This document shows, piece after piece, positions 18,277 to 28,944 of a stretch of 64,000 bases of DNA. Every line of letters begins with the position of its first letter. Within the stretch, counting starts at the first letter, position 1. The notes beneath the pieces were generated by a model. The model worked only from the letters and a program-made list of their open reading frames with translations. It searched no databases and was not told where the DNA came from. The translations under genes were made by a program, and so were the position numbers. The stretch comes from Singulisphaera acidiphila DSM 18658. Its GTDB lineage: Bacteria > Planctomycetota > Planctomycetia > Isosphaerales > Isosphaeraceae. The DNA lies in contig NC_019892.1 in NCBI RefSeq assembly GCF_000242455.2, positions 2,418,001 to 2,482,000 of the forward strand. The letters run 5' to 3'.

Positions 18277-21200
18277 TTAGACGCCTCCCTTCCTAGAAGC
18301 AACGGGACGAGTGGCTGCTCCGTTCGCATGGCCCCGGTGTAGGTTGTCGATCCAGGATTCGGAGACCCTCGACCGTTGTCCTGGCGTAATCAGGGGGATC
18401 TCAGCGTTGTCGAGCATGGGGAGGTCGTGCTGCCAGTCCGTCGCCACAAGTAACCATAGACCGGGACAGGCGACGTCGTGGCCCACCTTGTCCCGCAACG
18501 TCTCCAGGACCGTCATTTGATCGTAGCGAGCTGCCAGCCCCGGATGGACCATGAGTAGGTGTTGGCGGCGGTCGCACAGTCCAGCAGTGAGCTTAGGGGC
18601 CACTCGAGCGACGAGACTGATGAGGTTGTTCCAGTCCTGACTGGAACGGTCTGCACCATCCGCTTCCTCAACGATCGACCAGTCGATCTCTAGTTCGTCG
18701 GCCTCATCGCGAAGGGCGTCGAACAGGAGGGCGTCGAAGGAGACCCGTTCCAGGGGGAACCGTCGCATCAACTCGTTTTCACACCGGCGCATCCGGCTGG
18801 GGCGGACGGTGAGAACCAGGAACCCGCCGTCGTCGTAGGCGTGGCTCAGTCGCTCCTCGAACTGCCGAGCCTCGGCCAGATCAGGGGTGATCTCGACCTT
18901 GCGGTTGGAGGTCGCCGTGGTTCGACGGAGGGGGATGGATGAGCCCGAGGTGGCGAGGGTCGACGTTTCACGCCGGTGGTACGTCGAGGTGTGCGGGTGC
19001 CAGCGGACGTCGAGCCCCACTCTCCGGAGGAGGTCGTCGAGCTCCGGGCGGCCGGGCAGGGGATCGGCCTCGGGGTAGCGACTCTTCAGGCGATCGCGGA
19101 TCTGCTCGATAGTGAAGCCGTCGTCGCCTTCGCCAAGCCCCAGGCCTGAGAGTGCCCCGATCCCCAGCCGCAAGGCACGTTCCGCCGCCATGTCGCGGGG
19201 ATAGAGTTCCTGGCGCGAGGAGACGGCGGCGTTCCGGCTCATGGCCGCCGCCAGCTTCAGGAGGCGTTCGTTACCGAAGGGCTGGCAGCCGTGCGGCTGC
19301 TGCGGCTGAGCGACCTCGTAGAGCTCCTGGAAGACCCGCAATGGCGGGGGCAGGGGGTCGGTCGCGGCGAGCCCGTCCGCCTTCTGGCCAAGCTCCTCGG
19401 CAAACACGGCCAGTTCCTGGGAGCAGGAGACGGCGACCTTCCTGCCGATCCGGCGGATCTGGAACCGGGGGACTGTCATCGACGTCTCGGTTTCGACCGC
19501 CGCCCGCGCCACGGCCGATGCCATCCGTTGTTGCCGGCCGGGTTCAAGTAGGCTCGCGGGAGGGCGGAGCAGGATCGTGAGGTCGATGATCTCGGGGATG
19601 GTGACGATCCCGCCGAGGCGCTGGATCTGCTCGCAGAGTTCGTGGCGGAAGGATGTGACCGCCGGGTCTTTGCTCCAGCGGTTCCGGTCGAAGATCACGA
19701 TCTGGCCGACACGGGCGCGGGAGAGGCCGAGCGCGTCGGCCACGTCGGACTGACTGGGCCACTTGTCGGGCGGCTGCGAGTCCGCCACCGTGACACCGAG
19801 CAGGGCCGTGCGGATCTGCCATTCGGCATCTTTCTTGGGGATCTTGATCCCGACGATCCGATGCTCCATCAGTTCGAGGCCGGGTGGCCCCGAGGACTCG
19901 TCCGGTGATCCCTGGTCCTTGGTGGACGTCGCCTCGACGCTAGGGAAGCGGCCCCGCAGCTTGGTGAGGAAGTCGATGATCTCACGCCGGGTCTGGTTGC
20001 CGACCCCGCGCATCAGGTGGATGTCACCGATCGGGTGTTCCAGCAGGTTGCGGACCGTCAGGATGTTGGCCCGCTCCAGGGCGTTTTGGGCACGGGAGCT
20101 CAGGCCCAGGGCGGCGACCGGCGTCGTGAGGTCGGCCTGTTCCAGGGTGACCCGGAGGTCGACCTCTTCGCCGCTCGGCGTCTTGATCTTCCGCTCTTCC
20201 GCCCCCTGGAAGACTTGCTGCCAGGCCCAGCGCATCTCGTCGGCGTTGTGGAACCGCCCGGTGGGGTCACGGTCCAGCGCCTTGAAGAAGAACTTGACCA
20301 GGCCTTCGCGGACGCTGGGATCGAATTTCTCGGCGTCGATCCGCAGTTCGGCGTCGGTCATCGCCGGGTCGGACTTCCCGTCTCCCCACTGGGGGAGCAC
20401 GCCCGTCCCGAGGGTCATCTCGTACAAGGTCGTCGCCGCCGAGTAGCGCTCGGCGTCGAGATCCCAGCGTTTGGGTTTCCGGTTGATAAGGAATGGATCG
20501 GTATAGCCGGACGTGCCCACCCGGATGTTGTCGAGGGGGGCCTGGGCCAGGGAGAAGTCAAAGAGGATGAGCTGGTTGCGCTGCTTCGTCAGCGAACGGA
20601 TCCCGATGTTGTCCGGCTTGATGTCGCGATGGGCGACCCCATGGCGTTCCAGCGAGGAAACCGCCGAGAGCAGGTCATCGCCATAGCGAGCGAGCATCTC
20701 CAGACCGGGCACACCCTCGGACCGGAGCATGGCGGCGAGGGTCTTGTCGCCCGCCTTTTGCAAGACGAGCACGGCCTTGCCATTGATGATGAGTTCATCC
20801 ACGATGGCGACGATGAATTCGCTGTGGATCGACCGGAGGGCCTCGGCTTCTTCGTGCAAGCGGGCGTTCTGTTCCTCGGAGATCGCCACCTTGAGGACGA
20901 ACTCCTCGTCACCCTTGGTGACGAGCAAGGCGACGGCCGTCGCACCCTGGCCGAGCACGCGCTGGACGACGAATCCTTGTTCGATCCGGTCACCCCGTTT
21001 AGCCTGCAAGGGATCGAGAACGACGGCTTCGGCGGGCGCGGTCAGCTCGTCCTCGACATCATCGAGCAGCGTCAAGTAGTCTTCGACCGAACCGATGCGG
21101 GTCAGGACGTCGGGGTGGGTGCTCCACTGGATCAACTCTTCGAGCTTGGCCCCCGCACCGTCGAGGACTGAGGAGATGCTGAGCCCTTTCTGTTCCCGCA

Positions 21201-22518
21201 AGATTCTCGCCAGGTCGGCCGGACTGCTGGCAGGGGGGCGCGAGGCGAACAGGTGAAACGCGATTGCCCCCAGCGAGAAGACATCCGACGCCTCGGTGAC
21301 CTTCCGCCCATCCGCGATCGCCTCGGGCGACATGTAGACGAAGGCTTGTGATTCGACCAGATCTTCCACCTCGGTTGCTCGAGCCGACGTGGAGGCCGTC
21401 TCCCGGACACCCACCTGCCAGTTGTAGATTTGCAGCCGGGGCGTCGAAGAGGCCGCGTCCGTGACCAGGATGCTCTGCGGGCTGAGTGCCCGGTGAATCA
21501 CCCGCTTGCGGTGGGCGTAGCGAACGGCATCGGCGACCTGGCGCAGGAGGTCGAGCCGCTGGTCGGTCGTGAGCTTGTGGGCGTTCGTCGCCAGGTACTG
21601 GTCGAATCGGATGGCGTTCGGGTCGAGGTAGCGGAAGAGCAGGGCGGGGCCGTTCTCGTGCTCCTTGTAGTCGAGGACGGGCAGGATCCCCGGGTGATCA
21701 AGCGTCTGGATGATCTGGAATTCCCGAGCCGCCGCCCGCCGCAGTCGCTGGCGTTCTTCCTCCGACAACGCCTGGGCGACCGTATACTGCCGCACCCGGC
21801 AGTGGACATCCTCGAAGGAGGCATGCTTGGCCAGCCAGTCTTGATAGCCGATGCCATCGGCGATCAGACCGCCGAGCACGTAGTCACCCACCCGGCGAGC
21901 CCGTTGCGACGGGCGGATTCCCGCTTGCTCCATCGCGCGGGATAAGGCCTTGGCGACCTTCGTATCGATGGTCGAGCGCAGGTCAGGATCGACGCCCGGA
22001 CAGTCGCGCTCCAGCAAGGCGGCAAGCACGCTCTTGCGTTCGGGACGGCCTTCGTGAGCCGGTCGATCCTTGAGGCAGACCCGATTTCTCGCGGGGCCGG
22101 TGAGCTCGCACTGAACCTCGTCCGCCGACAGGAAGACCAGGGCGTCGAGCCAGGGGACCTTCACTTTGGCGACGGACGACTGCGCCTTGAGGAGGGACGA
22201 GAGGGCCTTCGCCTTGCGGTTGGCCAGCAGGACCGGATTGTCCTCCGATTTGGGCCGACCGCCGTCGGATCGAGTCCAGGAACCCGAGTCCCCGGTAATC
22301 CTCCCATTCCAACCTTTGCACTCGACGAGCCAGAAGCCTTGTTTGGTCAGGACGAGCAAATCGACTTCATAGATCGCCCCGCCATCCGCCTGGAACTCGA
22401 AATTTGACCAGGCCCGATACGGATCGTGGTCGGGCAAACCCTCGCGGACAAAGTCCAGCGCGGCCCGCTCCCACGAATACTGCGACGGGGTGATCGTGTT
22501 CCATCGCGTCTTCATCAT
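18277..22518 (-). CDS. pglW: BREX type 2 serine/threonine kinase PglW
   Basis: A 1413-residue multi-domain protein that opens the operon. The N-terminal ~120 residues are a NERD nuclease-like domain (EVDLLVL with D53, then FWLVECKGW with E67 and K69). A degenerate kinase-like region (HRALSPQSILV) follows, then a proper protein kinase domain with GQGATAVALLV, HRDIKPDN and a DFS in place of DFG (LILFDFSLAQAP). A helix-hairpin-helix-like segment (NPIGDI type; LEHPIGDIHLMRGVGNQ) and a sigma-factor-like HTH (LGLSRARVGQIVIFDRN) come after. PglW is a signature of type 2 BREX. The start at 22518 gives MMKTRWNT; the promoter lies in the divergent gap to the NACHT gene. Confidence 0.93.
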   Translation of the reverse strand: MMKTRWNTITPSQYSWERAALDFVREGLPDHDPYRAWSNFEFQADGGAIYEVDLLVLTKQGFWLVECKGWNGRITGDSGSWTRSDGGRPKSEDNPVLLANRKAKALSSLLKAQSSVAKVKVPWLDALVFLSADEVQCELTGPARNRVCLKDRPAHEGRPERKSVLAALLERDCPGVDPDLRSTIDTKVAKALSRAMEQAGIRPSQRARRVGDYVLGGLIADGIGYQDWLAKHASFEDVHCRVRQYTVAQALSEEERQRLRRAAAREFQIIQTLDHPGILPVLDYKEHENGPALLFRYLDPNAIRFDQYLATNAHKLTTDQRLDLLRQVADAVRYAHRKRVIHRALSPQSILVTDAASSTPRLQIYNWQVGVRETASTSARATEVEDLVESQAFVYMSPEAIADGRKVTEASDVFSLGAIAFHLFASRPPASSPADLARILREQKGLSISSVLDGAGAKLEELIQWSTHPDVLTRIGSVEDYLTLLDDVEDELTAPAEAVVLDPLQAKRGDRIEQGFVVQRVLGQGATAVALLVTKGDEEFVLKVAISEEQNARLHEEAEALRSIHSEFIVAIVDELIINGKAVLVLQKAGDKTLAAMLRSEGVPGLEMLARYGDDLLSAVSSLERHGVAHRDIKPDNIGIRSLTKQRNQLILFDFSLAQAPLDNIRVGTSGYTDPFLINRKPKRWDLDAERYSAATTLYEMTLGTGVLPQWGDGKSDPAMTDAELRIDAEKFDPSVREGLVKFFFKALDRDPTGRFHNADEMRWAWQQVFQGAEERKIKTPSGEEVDLRVTLEQADLTTPVAALGLSSRAQNALERANILTVRNLLEHPIGDIHLMRGVGNQTRREIIDFLTKLRGRFPSVEATSTKDQGSPDESSGPPGLELMEHRIVGIKIPKKDAEWQIRTALLGVTVADSQPPDKWPSQSDVADALGLSRARVGQIVIFDRNRWSKDPAVTSFRHELCEQIQRLGGIVTIPEIIDLTILLRPPASLLEPGRQQRMASAVARAAVETETSMTVPRFQIRRIGRKVAVSCSQELAVFAEELGQKADGLAATDPLPPPLRVFQELYEVAQPQQPHGCQPFGNERLLKLAAAMSRNAAVSSRQELYPRDMAAERALRLGIGALSGLGLGEGDDGFTIEQIRDRLKSRYPEADPLPGRPELDDLLRRVGLDVRWHPHTSTYHRRETSTLATSGSSIPLRRTTATSNRKVEITPDLAEARQFEERLSHAYDDGGFLVLTVRPSRMRRCENELMRRFPLERVSFDALLFDALRDEADELEIDWSIVEEADGADRSSQDWNNLISLVARVAPKLTAGLCDRRQHLLMVHPGLAARYDQMTVLETLRDKVGHDVACPGLWLLVATDWQHDLPMLDNAEIPLITPGQRSRVSESWIDNLHRGHANGAATRPVASRKGGV

Positions 22519-22886
22519 GGTCGTAAAGGACGCCCGCTCGGATGCGGTGCCATAGGATTAAACCCTGAAGGAATCGTGGGTTAGCGTTTACTCGAGGTGC
22601 AAAGATGCAGGGCACCACCACGACTCGGAAGGAATGCTATCCTATCACGCGGGAGGCCCAAGAACCAGGAAGGGACTCCACGCCTGGCCACGACCAAGCC
22701 GACGGGTAACCAATGGACCGGGCGAGCAAGAATAGCTCGAAACCAACCAGAGTCAAACGGGTGGACAAGCCACGCTGGCAGGAATCGAACTCACGATTGC
22801 CGAGTGATCAGCCGGGTCCCATGTGAGTCTCCATTCTACCTACTCAGAGACGTCCCAACTTCGCTGCGGACGGGAGGGGCGACGCG
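22519..22886. promoter_or_regulatory. Divergent promoter region between BREX and the NACHT gene
   Basis: 368 bases between two divergently read defence genes, so both promoters must be here. GGGAGGGG at 22873-22880 is the ribosome site of the NACHT gene. A segment at about 22770-22850 resembles the 3' half of a tRNA on the minus strand (GTTCGATTCC preceded by a weak T-stem) but does not fold properly. Confidence 0.4.
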
Positions 22887-23390
22887 ATGAGCCAACCTCG
22901 GCGGACTTTTCAGGATCGTTATTGGTATCGGCGAGACAGTCACATCCACCTCGAGGCCGATGGCTTCCTTCGCGATCCCGAGCACACCGACTTCGACACA
23001 GAGTCAAACCCCGACCTGGTCCGGCTCTTGGAGGTTATGGACCAAGACTGCCTCGTGATGCTCGGTGAACCCGGCATGGGCAAGACAACCGCGCTGACGG
23101 CCGACCGTGAGCGTATTGAAGAGGGAGTCCGGGACTCAGGCGATGAGATCATCTGGGCGGATCTCGCGGAGTTTGGGGATGAAACCCAATTGATCCGAGA
23201 GGTCTTCGAGGGTAAAGCGTGGGAAGGCTGGCATGCGAGCGGCAAGACACTCCACCTGTACCTCGATAGCCTCGATGAGTGCCGGCTTTACCTACCGAGG
23301 GTAGTCGAGGTGATCCTAGGGATCGTCTCAAGGTCCGGATTGCCTGCCGCTCGGGGACCTGGCCTCCCCATTTCGAAGAGGGCCTGCTGA
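22887..23390 (+). pseudogene. NACHT NTPase with nuclease tail, fragment 1 (N-terminus and P-loop)
   Basis: First piece of a defence protein of about 1410 residues spanning 22887-27118. ATG 22887 has a strong GGGAGG site. The fragment holds a short N-terminal domain, a Walker A loop GEPGMGKTT (residues 60-68) and the Walker B line LHLYLDSLDECR. Normal coding continues to about 23320; the frame then drifts and stops at 23390. One missing base in the CTAGGGATC segment near 23315-23321 would join it to the next frame, giving VEVILG followed by DRLKVRIACRSGTWP, the expected strand and loop after Walker B in NACHT proteins. Such STAND NTPases sense phage components and trigger an effector. Confidence 0.75.
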
Positions 23391-25360
23391 GCTTATGGCC
23401 CAAAGAACGGCTGGCGATCATTTTGCTGGCGCCCTTTCGCCGGAGTGACGCCAGGGAGATCGCCGAGCAGGAGGGGATCGGCGACGCCGACACATTCCTT
23501 GGGGAGGTCTCGAAGCGTGGTGCCGGCCCGCTGGCCGCCAAGCCCGTTACCCTCAAGCTGTTAATAAATCTGTACCGGCAGGGCGGCCGCCTGCCCAAGA
23601 GTCAAGCGGAACTCTACGAGGCAGGTTGCCTGGCTCTCTGTGACGAATCGAATCTAAGGCGACGCGAAGCGACAACCAAGGGCTGGCTCGATCCGCAACA
23701 GCGGTTGGCCGTCGCCGCTCGGATTGCCGCCATGACGGTCTTCTGCGGCCGCGGTGGCATCTGGCTCAACCCTGATCTGGGTGACCGGCCCTACGGTGAC
23801 CTTTCGGTTTCAGCGCTCGGCGGGGGGACTGAGAGCGACGGGAGTGGCGAATTCGATGTGAGCGAGGGCGGCATCCGCGAGGTCTTGACTGAGACGGGGT
23901 TGTTCTCCCGCCGGGGCGGTGGGCGTGTGTTCTGGAACCACCGGACCTATGCCGAGTTTCTCGCGGCCCGCTACGTGACACGGCATGAGCTTACCGTTGG
24001 GCAGACGACCGATCTGATCATGCACCCGGGAATGCCGGGCCGAGTCGTCCCCCAACTCCGTGATACCGCGGCCTGGCTTGCCGGGATGCGGCCTGGCATC
24101 TTCGACGCCATTCTGGCGACCGATCCCGAGGTACTGCTCCGGAGCGAGGTAGGAAGCGGCACGGCGAGCGAACGTGAGGCGCTCGTCACAGCGTTGCTGG
24201 GGGCGGCAGAGGCGGGCCGGATCAGTGATGTGGCAATGAATCGGCGATCCATGTACCACAATCTGGTTCATCCTCAACTCACCGAGCAGGTTCGGCCGTA
24301 CATCATCGAAAACTCGAAAGGACTCGTCGTCCGCCGGATGGCAATCGATCTGACCGAAGCCTGCAAACTCATCGAAGTCCAGGAGGAACTGGCGGTTATC
24401 GCTCTGGATCGCTCCGAGCCTCTTGATGTCCGGGTGAAAGCGGCGTATGCCGTCTGGCGGATCGGCGACGAGTCGGCCAAAAAGCGGCTTCGGGGGCTTC
24501 TCGAAACCGATCTCGCCGAGGACATTCACGACAACCTCCGGGGATGCGCCCTGCGGTCTCTCTGGCCCGACTTGATCACGGTCGAAGAAGTGTTCGCCCA
24601 CCTTACCCGTAGGAAGCGGGAGAACTATTCAGGGGCCTATTCGGGGTTTATGCACCACGAACTCGTTTCAAACCTCGCACCAGAAGCAATCCCGACTGCT
24701 CTGAGGTGGATCGCGGAGCAGGGCGTACTTCATCGGCTTCCCTATTCTCTGAGATTGTTGTCTGATCAGATCCTGATCAAGGCATGGGACCATCTCGAAT
24801 CTCCAGAAGTCCTCGAACGACTCGCCGACGTTGTCTGGTCACGTCTCACGAAGTACGAATTCATCCTCGACTCACCGTTTCTACGCGACCAGGATCGACG
24901 ATTCGGAGTTGATGACGGCAGGCGTCGGCAACTCCTTGCGGTCCTCCTGAGCAAGATGGCGGTTGATGACTCCAAACGCTGGATGGTGCTTTCACACTCG
25001 ACCCCACCCCTGTTGATGCCGAGCGATATTCCCTGGCTGGTCGATCGTCTTGACTGCGAGCCGGAATCGGCCGGCCGGATCGCCATCGGGAAGCTTCTAC
25101 GCGAGGCGCTCCTCAATTTCAACGCGGCGAATCTCGACTTGGTCCTGGATGCGAGCCGGCAGCATCCGGAGTTGGATGACTTGATCCGGTACCTCGTCAC
25201 GCCCATTGCCTTCAACTCCCCTGAAGCAGAGCAGCAGAAAGCAGGGTACTGGTCGGCTCAGCCAAGCCCTACTCAAACTGAAGCCGAGCTCGTGACACCG
25301 CCTCATGAGCAGGTGGAGCACTTCTTGTGGCGAGCCGAGACCGGCGAACTCAACGCCTGA
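23321..25360 (+). pseudogene. NACHT NTPase with nuclease tail, fragment 2 (NACHT C-part and HEAT-like repeats)
   Basis: Continuation of the NACHT protein after the frameshift. It begins in the NTPase core (RLKVRIACRSGTWPP, PFRRSDAREIAEQEG) and the winged-helix part (FWNHRTYAEFLAARYV, the usual F-x-H-x-x-x-x-E-F-x-A-A motif), then a long alpha-helical repeat region likely to be the sensor. It stops at TGA 25358-25360, directly followed in the same frame by the third fragment with no other stop. In context (GELNA-stop-PELTGV) a tryptophan codon TGG would read through smoothly, so this looks like a single nonsense change. The open frame begins at 23279 but the first residues there are out-of-frame sequence. 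Confidence 0.72.
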
Positions 25361-27118
25361 CCTGAGCTGACCGGTGTGATGACAGTTGGGGCGACGGATG
25401 GCGACCGGGCCGACGTCTTTTGGCAGACCGATCTGACCGCCACGCCCGGTTGGCGAGATGCGAACGCGAACACTTGCTCGAGGATCGTGGATTGTGCATT
25501 CCAAAACCTGAAGGATCGGCATGTCATGGTAGGCCAGGTCATCAGCGAGGGGGGAGTCCATCGAGACATCGATCGGGCTGGTTATAAGGCCTCGAGGCTC
25601 CTGCTCCAGCAAGAACCTAATCGATTTCGGAGCCTTGACCTCACCGTTGTTCGGAAATGGATACCCGTCATCGTCTCGCACCTCTTGGGCAGCCCGTCAG
25701 AGCAGCAGGCCCAGGCCCGACTCGCGTCCGAGGTTTACCTCGCGGCCCCAGACGATTTCGTTGTCCGTCTGTCTGAATGGATCGATGAACTGAGTCGAGG
25801 CGAGTTCTTCGTTTTGCCAATCTTCCTCTGGAGTGAATGCTGGGACAATCCGCTCGCTTCGATGCTCACGGACAAAGTACGAGACCCTTCCCTCAAACTC
25901 CCTCTTTTCAGCGCACTACTCAACGAACTTTTCGAGCGGAGCGTCATCGAAGCCCGTGCCTTCACGGCCTCGCTCTTGGATGTCCCCTTGCCAACGAACG
26001 AGATTCTCCGCGAACGTACGCGGATTGCGGCCGTGTCCCTGCTGATGAAGGACGCCGATGCAGGATGGGATATCATCGGTCCCTTACTCGTCGCGGAAGT
26101 CGAGTTTAGCCGTAACTTCGTCTTGTCGATCGCGGCACGAGTGTGGACGGCGGAGACGCCAGCATTTCCCGATCGTCTCAGCGAGTCCCAATTGGCGGAA
26201 TTCTTCCTGTGGCTCTCGCAACACTTTCCGGCAAGTCACGAGGACGATCGCTTCGAGGAAAAGCATAGCTCCCGGCGGGACATCGCGCATCTCCGTGAGA
26301 GTCGGCTCCAGCAGTTGGCCGAGCGTGGGACAGTCGCGGCCGTGGACGCCCTCAATTTGCTTGCCCGCGAGTTGCCTCACCAGGTTGAGATAGGTTCGTA
26401 CCGGCCGAGAGCCGAGAGAGTGATGTTAGAGAAAACCTGGACAGCACACGATCCGGGACATCTCAGGAAGTTAATTCTCGACCGAAAGGCCCGGCTGGTC
26501 GATAGCGGCGAGCAGCTTCTCGATATGATCATCGAGTCGTTGGGCCGCTACGAGGCGAGGCTTCACGACGAGACGCCCGCGATCTTCATGCTCTGGGGCC
26601 GCCAAGCGGGTGGCCACTATCGGCCCAAGGAGGAGGATCGCCTCTCCGATGCCCTAAAACTCCATCTTGAGGCTGACCTGAAAGGTCGTGGCATCATCGC
26701 GAACCGCGAGGTCGAGATTCACATGGGACCCGGCGGCAAATCGGGCGAGTACACCGACATCCACGTCGATGCCATCGTTGGTGGACCTCATGCCCGGCCT
26801 ATGGGCCGAATTTCTGTCATCGTCGAGGTCAAGGGGTGCTGGAACCGCGGGGTTCGTCAGTCGATGGAAACGCAATTGCGCAATCGCTATCTGAAGGACA
26901 ATTCGTGTTGCCATGGCTTGTACGTCGTCGGCTGGTATCTTTGCGACGCATGGGATGAGGAACACGGCCCGAAGATCGAAACTCAACGCGGTTTTACTGA
27001 TATGACGCTCGATCAGGTCCGGGAACTATTCGATCTTCAGGCGAAGGACCTTTCCAAGGACGGAGTCACGATCAAGGCGTTGGTCCTCGATATTCGTCAG
27101 CAAAAAGCACGAGGCTGA
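25361..27118 (+). pseudogene. NACHT NTPase with nuclease tail, fragment 3 (C-terminal PD-(D/E)xK nuclease)
   Basis: The last 585 codons, in the same frame as fragment 2. A possible restart GTG/ATG lies at 25376/25379 but has no clear ribosome site, so I regard it as part of the same gene rather than an independent one. After more helical repeats the C-terminal ~180 residues contain EYTDIHVDAIVG followed by RISVIVEVKGCWN, the D...E-x-K core of a restriction-like nuclease, with supporting residues in METQLRNRYL. This would be the effector that degrades DNA after sensing. If fragments 2 and 3 are separately translated, the pair could still act as a split sensor and nuclease. Confidence 0.7.
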
Positions 27119-27769
27119 TCACCGATGAGCTCTCGCTGTCCAGGCGAACCATGTGGTTCAGTTGCTTTTCTTACACGGCCGGCTTGACGCTTGAGACCAG
27201 CGTGGGATGAGAACCGTCACAACCTGCAAGAACCTCCTGACAATCGCACCACGGCTCTATTGCAGATCTTCGAAGCTGAGCTGTACGACCTTCGGACCCG
27301 GTATCCTCCAACGCTCGACCGCCGCGCATTTTGTCGGGGTATCGAAGCCCGGATTATGCATAACAAGCAGGATCCGGACACCTCTGGCAGCTCACGGGAA
27401 TCTGATTCGGGGATTCGAAGGTGAAGGGTGTACCTTCCCCCTTCCCAACGCTGTCATCACGGTGTTTTCATCTTTCCTCGGTGCGTCCACGAAGTTGCAC
27501 TATCCCGGGGACGGTCGTGGAGGTGGTGGACTCACGCCACGGCTGACCTGCAAATAATGATCCAGGTGCGGCCAACTTCCCGACAGGTGAACGATCACTC
27601 GCCTGGCGTGACCCATCAATTCCGCAGCGAACTTGATCGGTCGAATCCGCCACACACACCCTGATTTTGTCGATGCGATGCCGGCGGGAAGGCCCGGCGG
27701 TCCGAATTGGCGACCACCTGCGTCTCGATCACCTCCGTGAACTCGCCGACCGCAAGCCCGACTCGGGCT
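27119..27769. other. Non-coding stretch downstream of the NACHT gene
   Basis: About 650 bases with no gene I can support. The short open frames are low-complexity shadows. A GAAGGT...ACCTTC pair near 27416-27440 may be a weak hairpin. Upstream parts of a decayed transposase probably lie near the right end but are not readable. Confidence 0.35.
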
Positions 27770-27991
27770 ACCTCCACCGCATCCCAACCGTCGTCCTGGC
27801 CCACCGAGCGCCGCGCGACGCGGAACCCGGTGGAGACCCTGTGGCACTACCTCCGCCGACTCCTTTGGTCCAACCGTGTCCATGAGGAATGGAATGCGCT
27901 GATGGAGGCGGCGTGGACAACCCTATTCGCAGTGGGAACCAACGCCGAGCGGATCAAGTCAGCCTGCGTTGCGCCTGATCTCGAGTGGTGA
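27770..27991 (+). pseudogene. IS630-type transposase, C-terminal remnant
   Basis: The readable segment NPVETLWHYLRRLLWSNRVH followed by EEWNALMEAAWTTLF matches the C-terminal end of IS630-family DDE transposases, where NPVENLWHYLR contains the catalytic Glu. No N-terminal part is present and the stretch before NPVET is scrambled, so this is a dead fragment. It marks the junction between the BREX/NACHT island and the next block. Confidence 0.6.
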
Positions 27992-28198
27992 GGACGGGCA
28001 AGAATCGAGCAGAAACCCTGTTGGTCGCTCACGAGGTGCTACTGCATGCGTCGTCGTTCTGGCTGTCTAAATAATCGACGAATACAAGTCAAAATAATGT
28101 GATGATGCAACAGTGCTGTCGTCTTATAAAGGCGAGAGGACGTAACCACACCTATGATCGCAGATTCCTTGCTTGGCCTTTACCTGACGGAGATTTCC

Positions 28199-28882
28199 AT
28201 GTCCGCACTTCGAGAACTCTACTCTGCCGTGACTTTCAGGCTGATTCGACTCAAACAGATTCTCGGCGATACGCTCGCATCCGGTGCGCGCCTCGTCTCA
28301 AAAGGCTTCGACCATGTCCGATCCGTTCTCTTGGCCCGGGACGACCAAGGCGGTCAGGATCGCTCATTTCCCGGCTCTCGCTCCTGCGCCCCGCTCAAGC
28401 GTGTCTTCGCGAGGATGACTTCTCCCGGGGCCCTGGTGACGATCACGAAACTCTATGCCGCCCTCTTCATCGGCACAGCGATCGCCCAGTTCATCGGAGT
28501 TCCCTGGCCGTTGCTCATCCTGCCGCTGCTCGTGCGGGGCCTCCTTCAAATCGTGCTGGTCGTTGCCGTGCTCGGCTCGTGGATGAGTCTCATCAAGGTC
28601 TCTCCCGGGATGTTCGCACTCCTGGGTCATTTGCGCGTGGCGACGGCCGTGGGCTTGTTCTGGCTGGCAGGGATCAGCTTTGCCCTGGGCCAGGCGATCT
28701 TGCCCGCCACGCGTATCGAGGCGGCCGCATCGGCCCCGGCGGAAGCCGTCGCGGGGCCGCCCAACGTCGCGAGATCGACCGATGCAGGTCGGACCAGCAC
28801 TGATGGGACTTCCGGCTTGGTCCGGAAGAATCGATCGGCTCGTGCTCGTCGTCGATCCGAAGGGGCAAGTCGCCTGGCCTGA
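28199..28882 (+). CDS. Hypothetical membrane protein
   Basis: A 227-residue protein with no recognised family. I choose ATG 28199, eight bases after ACGGAG, over the longer frame at 28154. The N-terminal 80 residues are basic and helical; two or three hydrophobic helices follow (ALFIGTAIAQFIGVPWPLLI, VRGLLQIVLVVAVLG, VATAVGLFWLAGISFALG), and the C-terminal tail is Arg/Ser/Ala-rich and probably disordered. It sits 62 bases before the first DUF1257 gene and could be the first gene of that operon. Confidence 0.6.
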   Translation: MSALRELYSAVTFRLIRLKQILGDTLASGARLVSKGFDHVRSVLLARDDQGGQDRSFPGSRSCAPLKRVFARMTSPGALVTITKLYAALFIGTAIAQFIGVPWPLLILPLLVRGLLQIVLVVAVLGSWMSLIKVSPGMFALLGHLRVATAVGLFWLAGISFALGQAILPATRIEAAASAPAEAVAGPPNVARSTDAGRTSTDGTSGLVRKNRSARARRRSEGASRLA

Positions 28883-28944
28883 AGCTCGCTCCGTCACCCC
28901 GACGTGACCCCACCAATGCCAGAACCCGAGAAAGGAGGACGAGG

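Noticed and set aside
22765-22850. tRNA-like sequence on the minus strand (GTTCGATTCC and a possible anticodon arm)
   Set aside because: The T-stem and anticodon stem have mismatches and no acceptor stem closes, so it is at best a degraded tRNA or attachment-site relic; not called as tRNA.
25358-25360. TGA as selenocysteine or recoded Trp
   Set aside because: No SECIS-like hairpin is evident right after it and the wider window uses TGA as a normal stop; a nonsense change is simpler.
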